NCBI RefSeq assembly: GCF_032854445.1
Contig: NC_088302.1
Span: 5,265,338-5,329,337, forward strand
Length of the DNA stretch: 64,000 nt
Direction: 5' to 3'
From: Liolophura sinensis
Lineage: Eukaryota > Mollusca > Polyplacophora > Chitonida > Chitonidae
Shown: positions 36,701 through 64,000 of the stretch, in pieces
Layout: every line of letters starts with the position of its first letter
Position numbering within the stretch: position 1 is the stretch's first letter
Made by a program: the position numbers and the translations under genes
The notes under the pieces: generated by a model
What the model was told of the DNA's origin: nothing
Databases searched by the model: none
The model's input: the letters and a program-made list of their open reading frames with translations, nothing else

Positions 36701-37635
36701 CGCTAACTTTACAATTCGCAGATTATGGCCGGGTTTACCATAATTTTTTCGTGATCGATTTATCTACATGGTCTTCGGTCAAGGAAATTGTAGGCTTCAT
36801 ACTTTGGTCATTTAATATTAGTGTTAATGCAGAAGACCTCTAGGAAAATTTGCGTTGGGCAAGTTATAAAACAAATGAAAATAAAAAGAAATTGACATAA
36901 CAAGGTTGGTAATAAAAATAAAAGCAGAACCGTTTAAACATTACGACAGTACTAAAAGCATACCAGTCTTTTCGTCTATAGATATGTCATGGTCGTCCAC
37001 CTGAGCTGTGGACAATGGCACCCTCGGTAGGGCGGTTATGGCGTCGTTCAACTCCAGCTTAGGCTCGGAAGATTCAGAAACCTGCGATCTCTGCCTTGTT
37101 TGAATTCCAACATTCTCTTGGTCAATGTGGATTTTGAACGACTGCAACTCTCCGAAAGCGGATTTTCCAGCAGCTTTCGTGAAAGCGTTCTCCTTATCCG
37201 AGCAAATTTCATTGGTGGATGCCTGCGCGGGACCAGAAAATGAAATATTAAATTCAAAAATCTAGAGATAAATAAGTGTCACGAGTTTAACACTTACACC
37301 ACAGATTAATACCACATTAAAATTTACAATTTCAACCATGAATGGACATATCTGTACACAAAGTTTTGGACGAGAAAGGAGAGCCGTTGAAAATTCAAAA
37401 GCGACATGGCTGCCGGCTTCAACAACAACATACATGTAGGCCTCACCTTAGCGGCTCTAAACGGCTGAATTCTTTGAGACTGGTTGGTAATAGTTCCCAA
37501 AGCTGCCCGTTTTGGTGCAATTGGTCCATTATTCCTAGTTTGAAAGTCTTCTCGTTTAGACCTTCTCTGCCCCTGAGCTCGAGTCTCCATGCTGTTCTCG
37601 TCCAGGGAAGGATTCACACTGGAGACCGAAAACAT
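33797..37635 (-). CDS. CCNA2: Cyclin A, complete, 9 coding exons
   Basis: Coding exons in transcription order are 37635-37447, 37222-36964, 36649-36528, 36291-36068, 35294-35219, 35091-34963, 34653-34540, 34247-34114 and 33845-33797. All phases join, giving 431 residues (human cyclin A2 has 432). The N-terminus carries a destruction box RAALGTITN (43-51) and a KEN box (73-75). The cyclin box includes [20 protein letters not shown] (M210, I213, L214 and W217 of the substrate-docking patch kept) and [10 protein letters not shown]. The C-terminal fold ends [16 protein letters not shown]. Cyclin A binds CDK2/CDK1 in S and G2 and is destroyed by APC/C. MRAIL reads MRCIL here. The chosen ATG is the first in the open frame. 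A second splice reading at 34114 would stop at TAA, but skipping it restores the family C-terminus. Confidence 0.95.
35785..35932 (+). mobile_element. SINE fragment, family 1, in a cyclin A intron
   Basis: GGGAAGGTCTGTCAGCAACA, then CCACCATAATGCTGGCCACC and GTGTAAAACACCAATCAAAT, are the 3' two thirds of the element in plus orientation. Confidence 0.8.
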
Positions 37636-37900
37636 GTCTATAGCTTGCGGGTGCGTGGAAAGAAGTAGATTTTTAGCGAAATCCCAACAACTCCTATCAA
37701 AGATGGTAGATTCCTCGTACAGACCAACAAGATGTTCAAGCTTCCCCAAGTCGACAAGATCTAATGTGCCTTCGTTTAAAGCGCTTGATATAAAATCTGG
37801 AGCAGTTGTGAAGACAATGAAGCTACTGACAGAACACTGAGAGGCAGCCCGTTGAATTCCCCGCGAGGTATAAACCAGCCAATCAAATCGCGCGGTTCAC
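37636..37900 (-). promoter_or_regulatory. Cyclin A 5' UTR and core promoter
   Basis: A CCAAT box lies on the plus strand (AGCCAATCA at 37877-37885; ATTGGCT on the gene strand). It sits immediately next to GCGCGATTTGA, resembling the paired CCAAT and CDE/CHR-like arrangement of cell-cycle genes. The frame of exon 1 is open without an ATG back to a TGA at 37896-37898. Confidence 0.5.
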
Positions 37901-38789
37901 TCGTTGCCGATAAACATGTTAAATAACGAGGCTACGCAGAACTCTCTTAGCAGAGGTTTTAACATAACAATAACGTAGGAGAAGTCTCGATGCCCGTGCT
38001 ACGTGCTTTGCGTGCTGTTCGTGTATATTTCCGTGACCACGTGGGTGTGTTAGCAAGGGATTTCTCACATGTCAGTTTCACCTGTTTGAAACGTAACCAA
38101 CCTAGTTTTATGTGATAGCGTGTCACTGGCGTTGTCGTTCCTCTATTCAGCTCGTATTTTTTTTATGTTTTTTTTTTTTCACAATGAGTATTCATACTTA
38201 GTACTCTCCGAATTATGTATCGCGACAGTAGTGTTGAAAGTCGCTAAATATACAGCTTAGTGAATCACATAGTGGAACTTGTAGTGCTATTGGGCCTACA
38301 GTATATACCAAGCTTATTTGCTAAGCTGTAGGCCTATGGTGTTAATATGGCCTGTAGATGCCAAAAGCATATGGTGACGTTAAAATCTCCATATCCGTTT
38401 GGAATGAACGTCATTCTCCACTCTCGGGCTTGTCCGATAAATAAGTAAAGATGTATAATTTATCCACAATTCACTTTTTTGTGTGTACGCTGAGTCGTAC
38501 ATTAATTAGGGCCTATACATGTACATGTACGTACATGATGAAATATACTGATGTGTGTTTATTAATTTCATGGTCATTCACCTTGATAAACGGGGTCGAC
38601 TATAGTAGGTCTGCGTTTTTGTTGAAGACGTTAGACCTAACCTACATTCTCTCTGCCATTGGTATGGTAGGAAAGCTGTGATTTTAAACTACCGTCTGTG
38701 TTTGTTATGTGACTTCGGATGTCCTTTTGACTGACTAGTAAATTCCTTATCCGTAGTAGATCCACTACTTGACGTTTTATTGTCGCGAT

Positions 38790-38850
38790 AAAATTGAAAT
38801 ATTGTTGAAAGCGACGTTAAAACTTTCACTCACTCACTCACCTAACCTAC
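38790..38850 (+). mobile_element. SINE 3' tail remnant (family 2 type)
   Basis: TTGAAAGCGACGTTAAAACT followed by TTCACTCACTCACTCACC matches the tail of the element at 45786-46109. Confidence 0.55.
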
Positions 38851-40626
38851 ATAAATTATCGAGCGGAACATTTCGTAACTCAATACATTTCACGTCCGAG
38901 ATTTTACTTGTGAGTATAGGCCAGTTGGCCTACATATCCATTTTAACTATTGAAAACATGTACATGTATAGGCCTACATCCTAGAATTTATACGTTTAGA
39001 CAAGCATTGCGTTTCAAGTAAGTTATTCTAGCTGTTGACGGGCATGCTTTATCTACCGATTTTGGTCGGTGCGGGCAAGCAGGTGCATGAGAATTTCCAA
39101 CTCCAATTCAACTGCCCCAGTATCTGTTACGTAATGGTCATTCACGTATCGGCGCACTGGCATTGACCTCGTTCTGCTCATCCGTGGCGTAATTAGCATT
39201 TGCATGACTAAGAACAGGTTTGTACTTGTGAAATGGTCTGAACATTTGCCAGTACTGGAACGCATGAACATTTGGCCCAAACGATTGTGAACTGCATCAT
39301 TTCTTTCCTATGCGCATTCGGCCCCTACAGGGCCTACGTACGTACTTCTAAACTGCATACGTGGTAGGCCTACCACATAAAAATTCTCGGACTGAACATG
39401 AATAGGCCCTGTTAATGGGAATATATCTGATATAGGCCTAGGCGTAAAAAGACTGTCTTCAAAACAGAAAGAATATAACAAGCGGTCGAGGGTCGGATGG
39501 TTGTTAGTATATAGACCCCTGTATGTACAGGCCACCTAACTTTAGAAATAAAACTTCATAGTGGCTTAAATTGTATATAACTCCTGATCAATCGACAATA
39601 TAAAAATATAGCTGAAAGGGAAAAAGTAACAGAAAACGAACGAATGTTTTGTTGTTTTTGTTCTTTAATGACGGGAGTTGTATGAAAACACCATCTCGAC
39701 CTCTTGACACCATTTTCACTGTTGATGGGTTACAGCATTTTTTTAGTGCGCATAAATATTGATATGAGATGACTGACTGCTGCATATATAATCTTAAGTT
39801 TTGCCTTTCACATTTTCCTTCTTCTTCACATTTTTTTCATTGGCGTTTTCATTTCCTTCAGATTAAACCTGTCGAGAAACGCAACGGACATAATGTGTGT
39901 ATTGGATATCGTTAGGTTTTGTATACCGGTAATATGTTGGCTTATTCAGGTCACTTCGGAAGTTTCGACGATCTGGAAAATGCCTATCACAAGCGACATG
40001 CAGGGGACAGTTGACAGTAGCCCCTCCATATTACATAACCCATCTTTATTTGACTGTCGGCCGAATATAAGCTAGCTTGGGTTACGTGTGAAGTGGATTA
40101 CCATCTGTCACCCAGTGAGAATGACTCGCTTAGAATGCTGGCACAGCTTGGAGGCTATTTAAGTCTAGCACCCAGTTCGTAGACGACGGGGGAGAGCGCC
40201 AAATTGACCGACAGCGCGGTTTATATGCGGGAACTAGCTCTATCCTCCAGCCCATTGATCCCAGCTAGTATGACTGTTCCTTCTGAGATCAGCGTCTGGC
40301 CGAAGACGGCTGGTTGATTGATTGGTCTTCAGGAACGTCTTTGATCACTAATGAGGCAGCTCTGAATGAAGGATTTAATTGACCCGAAAAGTTCGCCTGA
40401 CGGTTCCATTGAAGTTGTGCAGAAGTGGTGTGAAATCGTGCGCCGCCACGGTATAAGGATTCGTGCTTCCTGGATACAGCATTCGGTTTCTTGCGACCAT
40501 AAGGGCCACATGTACAGTTATCTCGCAGATTCGAACCCGAGTACGTGGAATCTTTAATATGCCGAACAGGGCCAACTATATATTTACCAATTCTGCCTGG
40601 CAGATTGTCTCAGTTTCTAAATGGAA

Positions 40627-40830
40627 CGTATATATGCTTGGGGTTTTACGGCATACTTAGCAATTTTTCAGTCGTTTGATAACTAGGAATCATTGCATGT
40701 CTCTACGGTGCAGGTGGCAGGCGAGTAAATGCCGCCAAAATTAAGGGTTGCCGACACTGAAGTAAACGTATCACGCCGAAGACACTAGACAAGACACCGA
40801 CACCCAGTGGTATGACCACGCCAACCAATC
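40627..40830 (-). mobile_element. SINE fragment, family 2/3-like
   Basis: GCTTGGGGTTTTACGGCATA then AGCAATTTTTCAGTCGT, and CGCCGAAGACACTAGACAAG ACACC, are shared with the tails and cores of the elements at 30908 and 53682. Confidence 0.6.
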
Positions 40831-41747
40831 ACGTTTCCTCTAACCCAGAGTGTGTTCAGTGTCATGCGAGAAGTGTTTGGTATAACCCGAACCGGGCTTT
40901 CTCCCGGACTTCGCGGTTCTAAATAGTAACCTACCGCTTGCTGCTTTAGACACTGTGTTGCTCGAAAACGCAACATTGTATCTTCGTTGTTCATCCATGC
41001 ACGGTTGTGTAACCCTCGATAGGTACCTGCAGCTCAAAGGTCCGCTGAGCAAGTTAAGGTAGATGTATAGTTGCAAACTTGCGCATGCTGGTCGTAAATT
41101 GTACAATGAGCAACGCAAGCACAGCTTCTCCAACTCCGCAAGCATGTGGTCTTCATGTACACAATGATTTACACAAATCTGGTCACATGCACACCAACTG
41201 TAGTGGGTTTTTTTGTGTACTGTACACCAAATCAAACCAGTTCTCTTCCAAGCAATTTATTTCTGAATTTTGAAACCATAACAAAACAACTTCATGTGTC
41301 TGGCTCTATTACAGACACGTCACACAAAAATTTATCACACGTTTGGAAATTATCACTAACACTGCAACAGCATCCTTATATCTTAAGCAGGTACACCAAT
41401 GAGCATGATCTCAACAACAACATGGGTACGGTAGCACCGAATTGCAACCTTAGACACAGTAACAAGTGCAATATCTAGTAAATGCTTCCATTTTAGCCAT
41501 TGCAGCCAGTGATTATGGAATGAAAACAAATAAAATCTGTAAACATCTACTGAACATTCGGTCAATCTTACATGTACATACATCAAGGCCATTCTATCAT
41601 ACTGGGACAACTTTGAATATACAGCCCATGTACACAGCTGGGATATACATGTACTATAGATTAGATCTAAGTCTATAGATTACAAGCATATCCACTCTAT
41701 TATTCTATGCATATTTTCATAAAGTATATATACTGGAATTTTCAGAG

Positions 41748-41821
41748 CGTGTAACTGATTGTGACAACCAGTATCTGATTTTACAAGTTGATTGTGACAA
41801 CCAGTAACTGATTTTACAAGT
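41748..41821. repeat. About 36-bp tandem duplication
   Basis: TGATTGTGACAACCAGTA(A/T)C followed by TGATTTTACAAGT occurs twice in a row. Confidence 0.8.
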
Positions 41822-42639
41822 GAAGTCTGATGCTGTACACAGGAGATCTGAGATCTTCAATCACGCACAAGTCTCTTGTTAATAAGAGATGTATAAAAAT
41901 CAAAAATATCAAAATTATAACATTCAACATAAATAGTAATTACTGAAATAATTATTCAATGTCATGACAGTTAGAAAATTGCTTTCTTGAAATTGGCACT
42001 AGCATACCATTTTTTTCACTCAAAACCTAGATCATAAAGTTCTACCTGCAAAATCAGATAAAATGGTGACCGAGAAAACTGGAATAGAGTAATACGGTTA
42101 TATAAGTACACTCAGATTATGTATTACCATAGCAAATTAAGCGATGTGCCCCCTCACACTTTCCCACACATATATCAAACATTCAATAGAGAACTCTGAG
42201 CTTATGCCTTTATCAAAGGTGTGTACTCTTTTGTTCTCTCTTTTAGAACATCACACTTTTGGTGTGTGCTCAAAAAATTCTTATGTAGTGCCCTAATTCC
42301 ATAAGAGAAACTTTCAGAGCAGTTCATGCACATTTTTAATTTGATTTTGGAGACAAAACTAAAATGGTTGGATTGGCCAGTTTTATGGCTTCACAAGAAG
42401 TATAATTTTATGAGTGTTTCCGCTGCAGTTTGAACAGCTCTGAGTAGCTTCCCAGAGTCTCCCAAAGCGCTATATTACAGAGATGAACAGCAATAATCAT
42501 ACACAATCTTACTGTGAAATGTCCATTATCTTAATCGTATGATAAACTAACACTGGTTCATTTTGTTCGGACTGAGCTGGTGTCCCTACAGTTGTTACAC
42601 TTATGCTGATAAATGATGTCATGCCTCTGCCGGTGTTAC

Positions 42640-42730
42640 CTCCTCAGCAGAGTGGTACGCCTTCAGCAGAGTGGTACGTCCTCAGCAGAGTGGTACATCC
42701 TCAGCAGAGTGGTACGTCTTCAGCAGAGCT
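42640..42730. repeat. 19-bp minisatellite, about five copies
   Basis: TCAGCAGAGTGGTACGTCC units occur in tandem. Confidence 0.85.
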
Positions 42731-42853
42731 CACCTGGTCTCTACATGGAGGTCAGCCACCCTAGCACAGCTAATTTGTGAACAGCCACTGGAAAGACAAT
42801 GTGTTCATGATAATATTACTCTGTGAAGCATTCAGCCACAGACAGCAGACAAG

Positions 42854-43113
42854 GGGCCTCCGTGGCTCAGTCGGTTAGCGCGCTAGCGCAGCGTAATGAC
42901 CCAGAAGCCTCTCACCAATGCGGTCGCTGTGAGTTCAAGTCCAGCTCATGCTGACTTCCTCTCCGGCCGTAAGTGGGAAGGTCTGCAACCTGCGGATGGT
43001 GGTGGGTTTCCCCCGGGCTGTGCCCGGTTTCCTCCCACCATAATGCTGGCCGCCGTCGTACAAGTGAACTATTCTTGAGTACGGCGTAAAACACCAATCA
43101 AATAAATAAATAA
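42854..43113 (+). mobile_element. tRNA-derived SINE, family 1, best-preserved copy
   Basis: The head GGCCTCCGTGGCTCAGTCGG TTAGCGCG contains a good Pol III box A (TGGCTCAGTCGG), and GAGTTCAAGTCC about 70 bp later fits box B. The body continues through GGAAGGTCTGCAACCTGCGG and CCACCATAATGCTGGCCGCC to the tail AAACACCAATCAAATAAATA. At least twelve further pieces of this family are in the window. Confidence 0.92.
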
Positions 43114-43447
43114 ACAGACCAGACTCACCAACCAGTCCTAGTACACACACCAGAGGCTGATTCCACACCTGAGTGATTTCTGACATCAGTCAAAAATTTA
43201 TAATATAAATGCAAACATAATACATATCAAAACTGCTACAAAGGTTTAAATTGCGAGAACAATGTCTTCCCTTAATTCTTGCTTGGTGTTCCCAATTTCT
43301 GTCCTCAAGATCTACAAATAAGCATTAAAATCTGTTTTCAAGTTTGACTAATTAAAGACAAAACCAGCCTTGCGAAATTGGCCCCAGGCCAAGCAATCCT
43401 ACATCTGTATCCTAAATGATAAACAGATGAACGACCTAAGGTCATAT

Positions 43448-43565
43448 GTAGGATGGTCTACCTGCAGATGGTTGTAGGTTCTCCACACATTCTACCATTA
43501 TGCTTGTCATAGTCATATAAGTGAAATATTCTTCAGTACAGGGTAAAACACCAATCAAATAAAAG
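43448..43565 (+). mobile_element. SINE fragment, family 1
   Basis: ACCTGCAGATGGTTGTAGGT through TAAAACACCAATCAAATAAA; it is diverged and the head is absent. Confidence 0.75.
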
Positions 43566-45074
43566 AAATCTATATCCAAAGGCCTTTAAGGGACATGACA
43601 GGCCCCTTTAACATATTTCAATTGAAAGCAGGGTACTCAGGTTTTCTAAAAAGTATCACACTTTATTACTTCACTGAATAACTTGTAGAACAAAGTGACA
43701 ATACTGCACAAATGGCTGGTGTGAGGAGAGGCAGCCATTGTGAGAATTTTATCCAATCAAACACGTCGCTATCAGATCCCGGGGCCAAAGCTGCCACGTA
43801 GCCTTTACCCATTCACTCCATGAAATGACATATGACAACACAGAACTAATGCGTAAGACATCATTTTGAGATCGTTTACAGCGATTTAGTTACATATAGC
43901 CGTGGGGCCGTTTCACAAAGTGTTGTGGGGCAGGTCTGTATCATATACGGACCACCACATAAAATCAGTTGATTTATAAGCCTTGTAATACTGAATGACG
44001 GTATCACAAATTATGTCTGACAATAGCATACCGTCTTCGCCCGAAACGCATTCATCTCCCCCAAATGCAGTTTTTGTCATTCATTTTAGGGCTTAACCAG
44101 CAGTTTCTAAATAACAAATATCAGAGTCAGTGCAAAATTCATTAGGGGTGCCTAAGGTTTATGGGAATGAGAACACGGCATCTCACCGGACAACGACTAA
44201 AATTAATTAAATCTTATAACTTTTTCCTCTGAATTTACTACAAGTGAAGAATATAAATTTTGCTCCTTCATCTCTCTCGCATACAAGGGATGTTTTTTCT
44301 GTTTTGTTTTATAAAATACAGTGAAATTATTGAAATGCCGAGGTGCTTTCTCTGACCTCCGCCATAACTAGAGCAGCACTGTTTTCATCTTAGAAGCCAG
44401 AGCTACAAAACTGAAGCATAAAATCCAGCAACAGTGGAATGCCTAGATCAGCCTCAGTGGTGTTTAGATTTATTTCCATTTATTTCAGAATTGAGAATGA
44501 ATTTAGTTGTACAACAATCCTATTGTAATTTTGTAAACATTTAATAGGGGTCAAAATCATCAGCATAATCCCCTAAAGAGGCTGCGACCTGGACCAGGAA
44601 TACACCGGCCGTTCATCTGCAGCTTGGCTATTTAAACAGGGTCGCTGGAGCTCCTTGTAAATGATATAGTAGGCCTACTGCATCAACAGTTAAAGCAGTG
44701 GAAGAAATTATCTTTCAGTATGTCCAATTTCCGAGAAAACTATATTTATCATTCATTGCCTTTTATCTGCCATAAGCTACTGCTTAGAGTATTATACACA
44801 AAATACCTTTGATATTAAAGAGCTAGAGTAAATGTGATGTCACCTGGCTCCCACTAATGGAGACATGCTGCAAAAAACCCCCACTAAAGGACCGTTTAAG
44901 ATACTCTTAATGGTAGTCTTTCAGTGGGCATAAACATTAGTCAGGTGTTGTCTTTCACTTTAAAATTCAGGAAGAGCGACTTAATTTTAGGTCTTCTTTC
45001 TACCCCTGATGTTACATAAATTTTTGACAAAGCTCAGCATGCTAAGAACATTATCTAAAAAAAACTGGCAGTAC

Positions 45075-63911
<18,837 letters not shown>

Positions 63912-64000
63912 CTAGGAAAAATAAAATACTTTTATTTGCTGATGTAGAACAAACTGATTCAGAAGGCAAGAAATACATAGTGAATAGTTTGAGATATATT

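Larger units (their letters stand above)
37901..45074. other. Intergenic region between cyclin A and RAD50, no supported gene
   Basis: ORFs of 60-131 codons here show no splice-linked exon chain and no family resemblance. The region holds SINE copies (42854-43113, 43448-43565), SINE tails (38790-38850, 40627-40830) and small tandem repeats. The RAD50 3' UTR and possibly a last RAD50 exon should lie in its right part. Confidence 0.5.

Noticed and set aside
40840..41235. 131-codon minus-strand ORF between cyclin A and RAD50
   Set aside because: It has no family resemblance, no splice partners, and overlaps repeat-derived sequence.
42854..42945. Functional tRNA gene
   Set aside because: Box A and box B are present, but the sequence continues into the SINE body and no good acceptor-stem pairing or anticodon loop is visible. 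It is a tRNA-derived SINE head.
43175..43310. Last RAD50 exon in frame ILRTEIGNTKQELREDIVLAI-stop (43251-43314)
   Set aside because: The acceptor TTTGTAG is reasonable, but the phase (0) does not fit the phase 2 exit of exon 45207-45079, and the residues do not resemble RAD50 ends.

Overview
This is animal nuclear DNA. Genes are split into many short exons with GT-AG introns, base composition is AT-rich, and short interspersed elements with tRNA-like heads are scattered throughout. The SINE families, with tails reading roughly TTTATTTGATTGGTGTTTTACGCC and CACTCACTCAC, look molluscan to me, and a bivalve is the best guess. No prokaryotic features, rRNA genes or CRISPR arrays are visible.

Layout. 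(1) 1-16.7 kb, minus strand: the N-terminal part of a P4 phospholipid flippase (ATP8A type). Four core exons lie at 0.9-2.5 kb, followed by a very long 5' intron region with a few candidate leader exons and a broken Penelope-like retroelement near 5.4-6.2 kb. (2) 16.7-16.95 kb: a short head-to-head promoter region. (3) 16.95-30.23 kb, plus strand: a complete EXOSC9 (RRP45) gene with 14 coding exons and a predicted 448 residues. (4) 33.8-37.6 kb, minus strand: a complete cyclin A gene with 9 coding exons and a predicted 431 residues, including D-box and KEN box. EXOSC9 and cyclin A converge tail to tail, as they do in human. (5) 37.9-45.0 kb: intergenic sequence with SINE copies. (6) 45.08-63.9 kb, minus strand: the C-terminal half of RAD50 in 18 exons, from just before the zinc hook to the Walker B/H-loop end. 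The gene runs off the right edge.

Together the genes are housekeeping and cell-cycle genes: membrane lipid asymmetry, RNA exosome, S/G2-M cyclin and double-strand-break repair. They do not form an operon.

The most unusual property is the minisatellite load, and how the arrays sit against exon borders. Two EXOSC9 arrays and one RAD50 array are made of the 3' end of the preceding exon, its 5' splice site and some intron, repeated 7 to about 43 times. The 120-bp EXOSC9 array keeps the gene's reading frame open for 14 units. Other RAD50 arrays carry acceptor-like, branch-point-like or donor-like motifs on the gene's strand. One RAD50 exon carries a single extra base that breaks an otherwise well conserved frame. 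All gene models were made by eye from splice sites, phase and remembered family conservation; no search or alignment was run.
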